In this document: one piece after another, positions 1 to 8,949 of the stretch
How positions within the stretch are numbered: position 1 is the first letter of the stretch
Layout: every line of letters begins with the position of its first letter
NCBI RefSeq assembly: GCF_018598225.1
Contig: NZ_JAHESF010000001.1
Coordinates: 186,001-250,000, forward strand
DNA: 64,000 bases
Source: Chryseosolibacter histidinae
Lineage (GTDB): Bacteria; Bacteroidota; Bacteroidia; Cytophagales; Cyclobacteriaceae
Reading direction: 5' to 3'
Notes under the pieces: model-generated
What the model was told of the DNA's origin: nothing
What the model saw: only the letters and a program-made list of their open reading frames with translations
The model's database searches: none
Translations under genes and position numbers: made by a program

Positions 1-39
1 GAAATCTTGTGTTTTCATTTTTTTTGGATTGTTTAATTT

Positions 40-190
40 TTAGGTTGCCGGTTGCCAGTTACCGGTTGCCGGTTCAGTCCGGTATTAAAAACTCTGTTCG
101 GACTTTCTCAACGTGAATTGAAACAGTCATGCGACAACCGGGCACGCTTTCAACGGGCCACCTGGAAACCGGCAACTGGCAACTATTTCC
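40..190. repeat. Palindromic intergenic repeat, family R1 (copy a)
   Basis: The spacer starts with alternating GTTGCCGG/GTTGCCAG words and ends with their complement (CCGGCAACTGGCAAC, about 170-184). The middle contains CTTTCTCAACGTGAATTGAAA-like sequence (about 103-122), which recurs as reverse complement inside the copy at 5736-5893. So the two copies lie in opposite orientation on either side of the first four genes. No gene is seen in 1-294. Confidence 0.7.
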
Positions 191-248
191 GACAAAGCTA
201 GCGTCTGAAATATCTCCACGTGGGGGGTAATATGGACTTTATAGCGGG

Positions 249-280
249 TTGATTCAGACGGGGGTGACTGTCTATCATTG
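249..280 (+). promoter_or_regulatory. Candidate Bacteroidota promoter for the GlxA-type regulator
   Basis: TTG at 249-251, a 21-base spacer, then TATCATTG at 273-280, one mismatch from TAnnTTTG. Transcription would start near 288, leaving almost no leader before the ATG at 295. Weak evidence because of the mismatch. Confidence 0.35.
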
Positions 281-294
281 TCTAAAAAATTGCT

Positions 295-1275
295 ATGAAA
301 CACCTTACCATCGTGGTGCCGGAAGGCGACAACAACCTGAGCAGCATCGCAGGCGCCTATGAGATCTTTACACAGGCCAACGACTACGCGAAGAGAACGG
401 GAGGAAAGGCACTGTTCAGGATCGAGCTGGCGGGAGCTTCCGAGAAGGTTGAGTTCTACAACGGACTGTTTACCAGCCGGCCGCAGGTAAACATCGCTGA
501 GATCGACAGGACCGACCTCATCATCATTCCATCACTCAACCACGACTTTGAAAAGACGATCCGGGAGAATCAGCCGCTCATCGCATGGATCAGGGAGCAG
601 TATAAGACGGGTGCTGAAGTGGCCAGTATCTGCACCGGTGTTTTTATGCTGGCCGTGTCAGGCTTGCTGGATGGAAGAACGTGCTCCACCCACTGGCTGG
701 CGGCCGATGTTTTCAGAACACGGTTTCCTAAAGTGAACCTGCAGGTCGATAAGCTGATCACAGATGAGAACGGCATCTACACCAACGGTGGCGCCTTTTC
801 TTTCCTGAACCTGTTGATCTACCTCATCGAAAAATATTATGGCAGGGAGACCGCCATCTTCTGCGCTAAGATATTTCAGATCGAGATGGACAGGCAAAGT
901 CAATCCGCATTTGCCATCTTTTCTCCTCAGAAGATGCACGGCGATGAGATGGTGAAAAAAGCGCAGGCTTACATTGAAAGCAAGCTCCATGAAAAGATCT
1001 CTGTCGAGGATATGTCTTCCCGGTTCAACATCGCCAGGCGTAATTTTGACAGGCGCTTCATCAAAGCTACCGGGAATACCCCGATTGAATATTCGCAGCG
1101 GGTAAAGGTCGAATGGGCAAAGAAGGCACTGGAGACCACGCGTAAAACGGTTGGCGAAGTCATGTACGATGTGGGCTACTCTGATGTGAAAGCTTTCCGT
1201 GAGGTGTTCAGGAAGATCACCGGCATGTCACCCATCACCTACAGAAGCAAGTACAACAAGGAAGCGCTGGCGTAA
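295..1275 (+). CDS. GlxA-family transcriptional regulator (DJ-1/PfpI + AraC HTH)
   Basis: A 326-residue cytosolic regulator. Residues about 5-190 form a DJ-1/PfpI-like domain with the nucleophile-elbow type Cys113 in ASICTG, followed by the THW segment usual in GlxA proteins. Residues about 220-320 hold two AraC helix-turn-helix units, with the recognisable second unit VGYSDVKAFREVFRKITGMSP. Family members sense small metabolites through the N-terminal domain, although no ligand can be told here. It is followed after 83 bases by a second AraC-type gene and then an ABC transporter, so it may control them. Start is the ATG at 295; the first residues already match the beta strand of the domain. 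Family assignment is secure, target is inferred. Confidence 0.9.
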   Translation: MKHLTIVVPEGDNNLSSIAGAYEIFTQANDYAKRTGGKALFRIELAGASEKVEFYNGLFTSRPQVNIAEIDRTDLIIIPSLNHDFEKTIRENQPLIAWIREQYKTGAEVASICTGVFMLAVSGLLDGRTCSTHWLAADVFRTRFPKVNLQVDKLITDENGIYTNGGAFSFLNLLIYLIEKYYGRETAIFCAKIFQIEMDRQSQSAFAIFSPQKMHGDEMVKKAQAYIESKLHEKISVEDMSSRFNIARRNFDRRFIKATGNTPIEYSQRVKVEWAKKALETTRKTVGEVMYDVGYSDVKAFREVFRKITGMSPITYRSKYNKEALA

Positions 1276-1358
1276 CCGGCTCAAAAATTCAGTCCAATAA
1301 CATCCCTATGGACGAATTTGACCGGGAAAATCCGCTTTCTTTGTCTTAAAATCTTAGT

Positions 1359-2468
1359 TTGCCAGTACTTGAACAGCTTTCCCTGGTGGTGATCTACGCA
1401 GGCATCGTGCAGGGGCTTTTTGTCGCTTTTTTGCTGAACAGCCGGGTTGTGCGAAGGAGCCGGGCCAACGTGTTCCTGTCGGTGCTGCTCATTGCGCTTT
1501 CATTCAGCATTGCCCACACCGTGTTTGCAGGCCGGGTGGTCACGCACCTGTCGGTCAGGGTGTATTCCATCGGCGACCCCACCTTCCTGCTAATCGCACC
1601 ATTGATCTGGTTCTATGTTTTAGAGCTTACCGGAAAAAGGGTAAGGCCGGGCTGGCGTACACTGCTTCACTTTCTTCCGTTCCTGCTGGTGATCGCTTTC
1701 TCGTTGACGTTCGGAGCGCTGAAACTTGCCCCGTTTCCAAACAGAGGGCATTGGCGGCCTAACGTAGTGTTCTGGACGATGGTGCTTCTTCAATTTTCGT
1801 GTTACCAGTTCTTCATTCACAAACGCTGGATCCGGTCACGCGAGATCATGCAGCATGAGGTGTCTAACATGGAGGACGTGAACATCTCATGGGTACGCTT
1901 CTTTATGGGCGTTTTCCTCCTGGTCAACGCCTTTTTCCTGTTCAGTCTTTTTGCCACCATCCACCTGCAAGGCGGGGAGTGGCTATGGCGGTCAGTAGCC
2001 CTCACGTTCTCGTTGTCGATCTTCGCGCTGGGATACAAAGGCATTTTACAGAAAGAGATCTTTGACACACGTCATCAGGAAGAGCAGGAACCACCGGAGC
2101 TCAAGGTATCGCCAACGCCCAAAGATGAATCGCTGATCCGGCAGGTAACCGGCTTCATGGAAGAACGAAAACCTTATCTCGATCCTGAGCTCACCCTCAG
2201 CATGCTTGCCCGGGAGCTGAACATGAGCCGGAGCCAGCTTTCGCAGCTGATCAATGACGGTATCGGTGACAACTTTTACGATTTTGTGAACAAGTATCGC
2301 GTGGAAGAGGTGAAAAAGCTGATGGCTGATCCTAAGTTCAGTAACTACAACGTATTGGGCCTGGCGCTGGAGGCCGGATTTAAATCGAAGTCTACTTTTA
2401 ATTTGATCTTTAAACGGTTTACGGGACTCACCCCAACGGAGTACCGCAAAAACCGGAACCAGGATTAG
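1359..2468 (+). CDS. Membrane-anchored AraC-family regulator
   Basis: A 369-residue protein with about seven hydrophobic segments in residues 5-240 and an AraC-type DNA-binding domain in about 265-365 (LALEAGFKSKSTFNLIFKRF motif, then TGLTPTEYRK). This 7TM-AraC arrangement is common in Bacteroidota and suggests that a membrane signal is passed directly to DNA. The start is a TTG at 1359; no ATG lies close by in frame before the first membrane segment, so the start is less certain than the reading frame. The last three residues (NQD) and the TAG stop are written by the first bases of an R2 repeat. It lies between a GlxA-type regulator and an ABC exporter and probably regulates one of them. Confidence 0.88.
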   Translation: MPVLEQLSLVVIYAGIVQGLFVAFLLNSRVVRRSRANVFLSVLLIALSFSIAHTVFAGRVVTHLSVRVYSIGDPTFLLIAPLIWFYVLELTGKRVRPGWRTLLHFLPFLLVIAFSLTFGALKLAPFPNRGHWRPNVVFWTMVLLQFSCYQFFIHKRWIRSREIMQHEVSNMEDVNISWVRFFMGVFLLVNAFFLFSLFATIHLQGGEWLWRSVALTFSLSIFALGYKGILQKEIFDTRHQEEQEPPELKVSPTPKDESLIRQVTGFMEERKPYLDPELTLSMLARELNMSRSQLSQLINDGIGDNFYDFVNKYRVEEVKKLMADPKFSNYNVLGLALEAGFKSKSTFNLIFKRFTGLTPTEYRKNRNQD

Positions 2469-2545
2469 GACCGGGATTAATGGATTTACAGGATGACGGT
2501 ATTAATCCTGCTAATCCTGTAAATCATATTAATCCTGCTCGTCTA
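2459..2545. repeat. Intergenic repeat, family R2 (GGATTAA/TTAATCC words)
   Basis: Alternating CAGGATTA, GGGATTAATGG and ATTAATCCTG words form a loose palindrome between the AraC gene and the ABC ATPase. Similar tracts occur at 8290-8480, 9788-9890 and 44925-45060. The left end overlaps the stop codon of the upstream gene. Confidence 0.7.
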
Positions 2546-2625
2546 TACAGATCCCAGGGGACGTCCAGATGCGTTGGAGGACGAATTCCAAAACGCGCCG
2601 TCATAATGTTGTATCAAAAAACATT

Positions 2626-3330
2626 ATGAATGAGCATCACAAAATTTTAATCCGGTTGACGGGAGTCACCAAATCTTTTATGGTTGGATCTGGCAGGTTC
2701 AGCGCTTTAAAGAACGTTGACCTTGAGATCCGGAAGGGGCAGATGGTGTCGATCACGGGTAAGTCTGGTAGTGGCAAGTCCACGTTGCTGAACATCATTA
2801 CCGGAATAGACAAGACCACCGAAGGCAGTGTCAGCGTCAATGGTGTCAGGATCGATAAGTTATCGGAAAGCGACCTTGCATCGTGGCGGGGTAAGAACAT
2901 TGGCGTGGTATTTCAGTTCTTCCAGCTGATCCCCACGCTCACCATCGCGGAGAACGTTATGCTGCCGATGGATTTTTGCAACACTTACCCCAGAAGCGAT
3001 CGAAGGAAGCGGGCACTTTCAATCCTGCAGTCGGTTGATATCATCGAGCAGGCCGACAAATTTCCGTCTTCATTGTCAGGAGGACAGCAGCAGCGTGCCG
3101 CCATCGCGCGGGCCCTGGCCAACGACCCCTCTATCATCATTGCCGATGAGCCTACAGGCAATCTTGATTCGAATACGGCTACTTCTATTTTCGAGCTGTT
3201 TGCTTCTTTGGCCAGGTCAGGCAAGACCGTGATCGTGGTCACCCATGAGCGGGAGTTCTCGTCTTATTTTGAGCAGTGCATCTCCATTGCCGATGGCGTG
3301 ATCGCAGCCGGTACTTCTGTTAACGTTTAA
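2626..3330 (+). CDS. ABC transporter ATP-binding protein, LolD/MacB type
   Basis: A 234-residue ATPase for export-type (MacB/LolCDE superfamily) transporters. Walker A is GKSGSGKS at residues 45-52, the signature SLSGGQQQR and Walker B IIIADEPTGNLDS follow, all intact. The frame is open back to an ATG at 2569, but the added residues are basic, unlike the family and lie next to the repeat, so I take the ATG at 2626. It precedes the cognate permease by 11 bases and surely forms an operon with it. Substrate unknown; the class moves lipoproteins, antimicrobial peptides or other envelope substrates. Confidence 0.92.
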   Translation: MNEHHKILIRLTGVTKSFMVGSGRFSALKNVDLEIRKGQMVSITGKSGSGKSTLLNIITGIDKTTEGSVSVNGVRIDKLSESDLASWRGKNIGVVFQFFQLIPTLTIAENVMLPMDFCNTYPRSDRRKRALSILQSVDIIEQADKFPSSLSGGQQQRAAIARALANDPSIIIADEPTGNLDSNTATSIFELFASLARSGKTVIVVTHEREFSSYFEQCISIADGVIAAGTSVNV

Positions 3331-3341
3331 CATTTCATGCG

Positions 3342-5738
3342 ATGAATATCAGACTATTGAAAGTGATACGAGATATCACGTCAGACTATGCAAAGAACCT
3401 GATGCTGGTGCTGGCCATTGCGATCGGCGTTTTTGGGATCGGTTCGATATTGGGCGCTTACAGTGTGCTGACAAGGGAGATGTCGTCAAACTACCTGGGC
3501 ACCAATCCAGCGTCAGCTACGCTTGAAACGGAATCGGAAATCAGTAGGGGGTTGCTGGATAGTGTCCGGCAGTTTCCCGGCATTCAGGAAGCCGAGCGAC
3601 ATGCCACGGTCTCTGCCCGCATGAAGGTGGGTGATAAATGGTATCCGATGCTGCTCTTTGTGATCGATGACTTTGCGTCGAAGAAGACCAACCAGGTATC
3701 GCACCTCACGGGAAGCACAACACCTGCTACTGGTGAAATGCTTGTGGAAAGAACGGCGCTTGTAGTGATGCAGGCTAATGAAGGTGATGAGATCGGTGTA
3801 AAAACATCTAATGGCGAGCCTGCTCCGCTGAAGATCTCCGGAACGGTGCACGATGCAGGGCTGGCCCCCGCGTGGCAAGAGCAGGCGGGATACGGTTACA
3901 TTACACTTTCCACGTTGCATTACCTCGGAGAATCACAGGGATTTGATCAGCTTCGAATAGTGGTATCGGAAAATGCGCTTTCGCGGGAAGCGATCACGGC
4001 AAAAGCAGGGGAGCTTTCAGACTGGCTGGAAGCACGCGGCATCAAAGTTCACGAGATCCAGGTTCCGCCGCCGGGAAAACATCCCCATCAAAGCCAGATG
4101 AGGGCTGTGCTCACCATTTTTACGACATTCAGTTTTCTGATCCTCGTGCTGGGCTCCATACTGGTGGCAACATCGGTGGCCACGTTGATGGTGAAGCAGG
4201 TGCGGCAGATCGGTGTCATGAAAACGATCGGTGCTACGTCGCTGCAAATTACAATGATGTACGTGCTGATGATCGTGATGATCTGTGTTGTGGCGCTCGC
4301 GCTGGCCATCCCCCTCAGCCGTGTTGCCGCGGCCGCTTTTTATCAACAAATCGCTGTATTGCTGAACCTTGAGCTGGCAGACCGATCCGTGCCTTTGTGG
4401 GTGCCGTTGCTCCAGATAGGCTCGGGCATCGTTATTCCGCTGCTAGCCGCTGCGTTGCCGGTGCTTCGTGGAAGTTTTATCAGTGTGAGAAGCGCGCTCG
4501 ACAACTACGGTGTAAAAGCTGCCCAGACCAGGCAGGGCGCGCTTAACTTTATATCGCGGTTATCTTTTATCAGCGAGTCGTTCAAACTTTCTGTCAGGAA
4601 CGTGTTCAGGCTGCATTCACGTTTGATGATGACTGTCGGTTTGCTTGCCACTGGCGGAGCCATGTTCATGACTGCCCTGAATGTTGCCGACGCCTGGGAC
4701 GATAACCTGAAACGGATCTACCAGCAGCGCCTTTATGACCTCGATGTAAAACTGAATGAACGGATCAAGCCCGACACCATTCTGGAAACGCTGCGGTCTA
4801 TGCCAGGTGTAACCGCTGCTGAGGGGTGGGACTACAGCGCCACTTCTGTTGTAAGAGAGACGTCACGCCAGGTAAGCCACACCTATCCTGATAAGGCTCA
4901 CGGGAGCTTTACACTCCTCGCGTTGCCTCCCGGATCGAAGCTGTTAGATCCCACGTTGGTGGAAGGCATGTGGCTATCGGGTAAAGCGAAAAATGAAATT
5001 GTACTGAACCAGCTGGCACGATCGGGTGTAAAAATTGGCGACAGCGTGAAGCTCGCCGTAGAAGGAAAGATCACCGCATGGAAGGTGACCGGGTTTTGTG
5101 AAGACGTGGGGTCCGGAGCCGCGGCTTACGTTTCCATTGATGATTTCTCCAGGGTCAATCACTCGATTGGTATGGTGAAAATGTTACGGGTTGCTTATTC
5201 GGATCGTTCGCGGGATTTCGCTTACGCGAAGAATCGTGAGATCGAAGTGCTCCTGGAAAGCAAAAAAGTATCAGTGAGCTCATCCCTTCCGGTGTGGCTG
5301 CTTCACAATGCCGTGGCGGCGCACATGAAGGTGCTGGTGAATTCCCTGATGGCAATGGCCCTGCTGATGGCCGTGGTGGGCACGCTCGGTCTGACTTCAA
5401 CTATGAGCATGAGCATCATGGAAAGGACCCGGGAGATAGGCGTGATGCGTGCGATAGGAGGTACGCCGGGTAAGATCAGGAGCATCGTTGTCTATGAAGG
5501 GCTGCTTATCGGCATGATTAGCATTGTGATCGCGTTCATACTGGCGTTGATCTTATCGTCGTGGATGGGTGAGTTCATTGGTAACATGGCCTTCAGAACA
5601 CCGCTCTCGCTCACCATCTCGGTAACAGCGTTCGTCTTGTGGATCCTGATCATTCTCGTCGGATCATTTGCCGCAGCTTATTTCCCGGCAAGGAGAGCGA
5701 GCAGGTTGACAACGAGGGAGGCGCTGGCGTATGAATAG
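3342..5738 (+). CDS. ABC transporter permease with two FtsX/MacB domains
   Basis: A 798-residue inner-membrane permease. Residues 15-40 form the first membrane helix, followed by a large periplasmic MacB-core region, three helices around 265-390, then a second half with the same plan: helix near 435, periplasmic part 460-650, and three final helices around 670-790. Both halves carry the FtsX signature with basic loops, for example ARREASRL-like ending at the C terminus and VKTIGA/MRAIGGTPGK loops. A single protein therefore supplies both permease halves. The TAG stop (5736-5738) is immediately continued by TTGCCAGTTGCCGG of repeat R1. Works with the ATPase at 2626-3330. Confidence 0.9.
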   Translation: MNIRLLKVIRDITSDYAKNLMLVLAIAIGVFGIGSILGAYSVLTREMSSNYLGTNPASATLETESEISRGLLDSVRQFPGIQEAERHATVSARMKVGDKWYPMLLFVIDDFASKKTNQVSHLTGSTTPATGEMLVERTALVVMQANEGDEIGVKTSNGEPAPLKISGTVHDAGLAPAWQEQAGYGYITLSTLHYLGESQGFDQLRIVVSENALSREAITAKAGELSDWLEARGIKVHEIQVPPPGKHPHQSQMRAVLTIFTTFSFLILVLGSILVATSVATLMVKQVRQIGVMKTIGATSLQITMMYVLMIVMICVVALALAIPLSRVAAAAFYQQIAVLLNLELADRSVPLWVPLLQIGSGIVIPLLAAALPVLRGSFISVRSALDNYGVKAAQTRQGALNFISRLSFISESFKLSVRNVFRLHSRLMMTVGLLATGGAMFMTALNVADAWDDNLKRIYQQRLYDLDVKLNERIKPDTILETLRSMPGVTAAEGWDYSATSVVRETSRQVSHTYPDKAHGSFTLLALPPGSKLLDPTLVEGMWLSGKAKNEIVLNQLARSGVKIGDSVKLAVEGKITAWKVTGFCEDVGSGAAAYVSIDDFSRVNHSIGMVKMLRVAYSDRSRDFAYAKNREIEVLLESKKVSVSSSLPVWLLHNAVAAHMKVLVNSLMAMALLMAVVGTLGLTSTMSMSIMERTREIGVMRAIGGTPGKIRSIVVYEGLLIGMISIVIAFILALILSSWMGEFIGNMAFRTPLSLTISVTAFVLWILIILVGSFAAAYFPARRASRLTTREALAYE

Positions 5739-5893
5739 TTGCCAGTTGCCGGATAGCCGGTTCAGGGCAGTGCCTGGAATCACGCCACATTTCACTCACG
5801 TTGAGCGAAACTCCGGAGAGATTCTTAAACCAACCAACTGGCAACCGGCAACCGGTAACCGGCAACTGGTAACTGCTCTGCAACCGGCAACTA
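5736..5893. repeat. Palindromic repeat R1 (copy b) between convergent genes
   Basis: A 158-bp element whose ends mirror each other: TAGTTGCCAGTTGCCGG on the left and CCGGCAACTA on the right. The terminal TAG of each arm is the stop codon of the neighbouring convergent gene (permease on the left, alpha/beta hydrolase on the right). The core (TTTCACTCACGTTGAGCGAAA-like, about 5792-5812) matches the reverse complement of the core in copy a. It may also fold as a bidirectional terminator, although no T-run is seen. Confidence 0.7.
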
Positions 5894-6910
5894 AAAGCTG
5901 TTATTGTCAACAGCCTTGATAAACTTAACGACCCCCGGAAAGAAGTGCTGCTGATCATCCCACATACTCATGTGGCTTCCCTCGGGGCACAGTAAAAAAT
6001 GTCCTTTTTTCACTTGTGTCGACATCCACTCCATGTGCTTGGGATCCATCGTGTCGTGTGTTGCGCCTACGGTGAGCGTTGGTACGGTGATCTCCGGCAG
6101 GCGGGCTTTGATATCCCATTTTTCAAGGCGTCCTGAAATGCCGAACTCACTCGGTCCCTGCATCAGCGTGTAGATGGTTGGGTTCAGGTGTTTGAAGGTG
6201 CGGTTCACAGGGTCTGGCATTTCTGACGCCGGAAAGCGGCAGAGGTGTTTCTCGTAAAAGTTTGGCATCAGCAGCTCCATGTACCGCGGATTCGAGAAAT
6301 CTTTCTTTGCTTCAATGGCCCGGATCTCCTGCAGCACCGAAGGTTCAAATTGTTTGGCCAGCACCTCGTCGGCGTATTTACCGTAGTCGGGGCAGCTGGC
6401 CATCATGTTGCAGATGATCAGCCCCTTCAGGTTCTGTTGGTACTTCAACGCATATTCCATGGCAAGAATGCCACCCCAGGAATTGCCCAGCAGATAAAAG
6501 TTGCTGTTGTCGAGCTGCAGCGCTTTTCTCACTTCTTCAACCTCTTCAACAAACCGCGCGGTAGTCCAGAGGCTGCTGTCCGTGGGCTGGTCACTATAAT
6601 AAGAACCCAGCTGGTCATAATAATAGAACTCGATGCCTTCCTGCGGGAAGAAACTTTCGAATGACTCAAAATATTCGTGGGTTGCAGCGGGACCACCATG
6701 CAACAGCAGCACCTTCATGCGTGGATTGTTGCCAATACGTTTTGTCCACACCTTGTAAGCACCGTTGTGAACAGGGATCATTTTGATGCCTGCACTTTTT
6801 ACACCGGTTTCCCGGAGATCAAGATACGAGGTCTTCTCATCCTTCAGGTCGTTTTTGGCCTGGCAGGAGAGGAGCAGGAGGATGGTTGCTGAAATGATGA
6901 GGTTTTTCAT
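5891..6910 (-). CDS. Lipoprotein alpha/beta hydrolase, proline iminopeptidase-like
   Basis: A 339-residue secreted lipoprotein: MKNLIISATILLLLSCQ has a lipobox ending at the Cys. The frame is open upstream to 6970, but starting there would bury the signal peptide behind 20 residues, so the ATG at 6910 is chosen. HGGP oxyanion motif, nucleophile elbow GNSWGG, candidate acid in GATHDTMDP and His in EGSHMSMW give a complete catalytic triad of the prolyl aminopeptidase (S33) type. Likely cleaves N-terminal residues from small peptides at the outer membrane or in the periplasm. It lies downstream of an amidohydrolase on the same strand with 61 bases between. Its TAG stop is the end of repeat R1. 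Confidence 0.85.
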   Translation of the reverse strand: MKNLIISATILLLLSCQAKNDLKDEKTSYLDLRETGVKSAGIKMIPVHNGAYKVWTKRIGNNPRMKVLLLHGGPAATHEYFESFESFFPQEGIEFYYYDQLGSYYSDQPTDSSLWTTARFVEEVEEVRKALQLDNSNFYLLGNSWGGILAMEYALKYQQNLKGLIICNMMASCPDYGKYADEVLAKQFEPSVLQEIRAIEAKKDFSNPRYMELLMPNFYEKHLCRFPASEMPDPVNRTFKHLNPTIYTLMQGPSEFGISGRLEKWDIKARLPEITVPTLTVGATHDTMDPKHMEWMSTQVKKGHFLLCPEGSHMSMWDDQQHFFPGVVKFIKAVDNNSF

Positions 6911-6933
6911 AACCGAAGGTACGACTTTGTTCC

Positions 6934-7004
6934 CACAGATTGCGCTGATGAACGCAGATAAAGGCAACATCTCATCTGCGTTTATCTGCGGGATCAGCGG
7001 GAAG
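6934..7004. repeat. Repeat family R3 (CGCAGAT/ATCTGCG palindrome)
   Basis: ACAGATTGCGCTGATGAACG on the left is mirrored by CTGCGTTTATCTGCGGGATCAGCG on the right. The right half is read through by the amidohydrolase: its last residues (PADPADKRR) and TGA stop come from the repeat. The same family is duplicated at 14431-14632. Confidence 0.7.
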
Positions 7005-8282
7005 AGGCATTCTGTTGACGACCACTTTTCCTTCCTTCATCACAAACCTGACCTGTTTCAGTGTATTGATATCGTCCAGCGGATTTCCCGCTACGGCAAT
7101 GAAATCGGCAAACATTCCCTTTTCTATTTTTCCGCGTTGTGCCTCCATGCCCAGGAGTCGTGCGGCATGGATCGTCAATGCTTTGAGTATGTCGATGGGA
7201 GGGATGCCCGCCTCGGAGAAGCTGTCGATGTAATTGATGGCGAGCTGACCGCGTGTCTTATTTTCGACATCGATCATGATGTCCGTTCCAAAGGCAATGG
7301 TCACGCCAGCCTTGTAAACCCTTTTTAACCGCTCAACACGCCGGCCATGAATGGACCTGGCACGTTCTTCCGGATGTCCGAATTCCTTGAGTGTTTCTTC
7401 CGTAAAATCGGTGCTTACAAGAACGATGTTTTTTTCTTTCATGATCGTGGCAACACTATCCGGGATGGTCCATCCGTGTTCTATCGATGCGACCCCTGCT
7501 TTGGCGGCAGCGTATTCACCTTTCGGCGACTGGCAGTGCGCCATCACTTTTACGCCCGCCTTCTTCGCCTCGTCAACGAACAATTTTATATCCTCATAGC
7601 CATAGGAATAACGCTGGCCATCGACTACGATCTTGATCACATCAGCGCCGTAGTAAATGTTTTCCCGGATACCTTTGATGATCTCGTCTCTGGTATCAGC
7701 AAAAAGATATTCATCATTGATAAGAAATTGTTGATCTGCCCGGGTGCGGAACTGGCCGCCGAACGGGGCGATGATCTTTCCGGCAACAATCATGGTAGGT
7801 CCGGGAACGAGGCCTTCATTGATCGCACGTTTTACATCCACATCGGCATATTTTCCGGAGTTACCGGCATCCCTGATGGTGGTAAATCCCGATTCGAGCA
7901 TTTCCCTTGCATGAACAGCTCCCTGAATGGCACGGTAGCCGTTCGGGTTGAGCAACACCATATCGAAGTAATCAACGCCAAGCCAGTCGGCAAACTTGCT
8001 TACCGTAGAACACACATGGGTATGGGCATCAAAGAGGCCGGGCATCAGGGTTGCTTTTCCAAGATCAATAACCTGACCGTTGGCTGGTATGGGGATGTTT
8101 GCGCCTATGTCAACGATCTTTTTGTTTTCGACTACAAGGACCTGATTCAATAATACGGCGCCGGATGCAGGGTCAATAACTCTCCCCGCGCGAATGAATG
8201 TTTTCTGGCTGTAACCCTGCAGGAAGATGGTCAGGCAATTAACAATGAGGATGAAACGGATGCAATATTTGAGAGACTTCAT
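6972..8282 (-). CDS. Secreted amidohydrolase (imidazolonepropionase/prolidase-like)
   Basis: A 436-residue metal-dependent hydrolase with a signal peptide (residues 1-25, cleavage likely after YSQ). The barrel begins with the metal-binding GLFDAHTHV motif, has the MAHCQS and SIEHGW histidines and the late FGTDIM aspartate, so all expected metal ligands are present. Related enzymes cut aminoacyl-proline dipeptides, cyclic amides or similar small molecules. The next gene downstream is an S33-type aminopeptidase, so a joint role in peptide scavenging is plausible. The C-terminal nine residues are written by an R3 repeat. Confidence 0.87.
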   Translation of the reverse strand: MKSLKYCIRFILIVNCLTIFLQGYSQKTFIRAGRVIDPASGAVLLNQVLVVENKKIVDIGANIPIPANGQVIDLGKATLMPGLFDAHTHVCSTVSKFADWLGVDYFDMVLLNPNGYRAIQGAVHAREMLESGFTTIRDAGNSGKYADVDVKRAINEGLVPGPTMIVAGKIIAPFGGQFRTRADQQFLINDEYLFADTRDEIIKGIRENIYYGADVIKIVVDGQRYSYGYEDIKLFVDEAKKAGVKVMAHCQSPKGEYAAAKAGVASIEHGWTIPDSVATIMKEKNIVLVSTDFTEETLKEFGHPEERARSIHGRRVERLKRVYKAGVTIAFGTDIMIDVENKTRGQLAINYIDSFSEAGIPPIDILKALTIHAARLLGMEAQRGKIEKGMFADFIAVAGNPLDDINTLKQVRFVMKEGKVVVNRMPLPADPADKRR

Positions 8283-8289
8283 GCTTGGA

Positions 8290-8480
8290 TACCAGGATTA
8301 TACAAGATTATTAAGGATTAACAGGATTAATGTAGTTCATCCAACGAGTTCTGTTGTTCATTTTTAATGTATCAATCCTGGCCATGATTGCAAGATAGGA
8401 ATAGTAAGATAACAAGATCAATACAATAGTTCGATCCCACTGATTTTGCTGTATCAATCTTGTCTATCCTGTTACTCACA
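8290..8480. repeat. R2-type repeat tract
   Basis: Words such as AAGGATTAACAGGATTAATG (8313-8332) and TCAATCCTGG are spread through this 190-base spacer, with CAATCCTGGCCATGATTGCAAG-like pairs in between. The right edge overlaps the last codons and TGA of the DinB-like gene. No gene is seen in the spacer. Confidence 0.6.
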
Positions 8481-8937
8481 TCAATCCTGGTCCCTGGTCC
8501 AGGGAGCGGCGGAGATAATTCACCTGACCAAGATGGTAATTCAGATGGGCCAATAACTGCACAAGAACGTAGCTGTGAGAAGTTTTCGGTTTATCAAAAA
8601 AGATTGGGTACTCGGCCTCCATATCTTCCGGTGTGAGCGCATTCAAGGTTTGCGTGATCATCGGGATGAGCGCTTCCAGCTTCTCAACAAGTTCTTTTCT
8701 TGGCACGCCCTTCACGGTAAACTCCTGGTCGCGGTTGCGTACATATCCGGTTTTAGCGAGTGTAGCGCCGATAAGATAATTCAGGCCTCCAACGATATGC
8801 AACGCGAGGTTACCGCTTGAGTTCTTCACAGACCCCACGGTTCTCCAGAGATCCTCTTCATTTTTAAACAGGTTGATCTCTTCAATAAGCTTGCGGATAT
8901 CGCGCTCATAAAACTCAGCCAATGTACGGTTCATCAT
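8476..8937 (-). CDS. DinB-like four-helix protein (DUF1572-type)
   Basis: A 153-residue helical protein with the spaced histidines of DinB/YfiT-like metal-binding four-helix bundles: His48 (LALHIVGGLNYLIGA) and the C-terminal QLLAHLNYHLGQVNYLRR. Such proteins bind a divalent metal and some act as thiol transferases; the substrate here is unknown. It starts 12 bases after the stop of the exonuclease gene on the same strand, so the two may be co-transcribed. The last residues (GPGLM) and stop are repeat-derived. Confidence 0.8.
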   Translation of the reverse strand: MMNRTLAEFYERDIRKLIEEINLFKNEEDLWRTVGSVKNSSGNLALHIVGGLNYLIGATLAKTGYVRNRDQEFTVKGVPRKELVEKLEALIPMITQTLNALTPEDMEAEYPIFFDKPKTSHSYVLVQLLAHLNYHLGQVNYLRRSLDQGPGLM

Positions 8938-8949
8938 ATAATCTGGGTT

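Noticed and set aside
7347-8153. Plus-strand frame of 268 codons opposite the amidohydrolase
   Set aside because: Antisense to a complete, motif-bearing gene; no domain or start signal.
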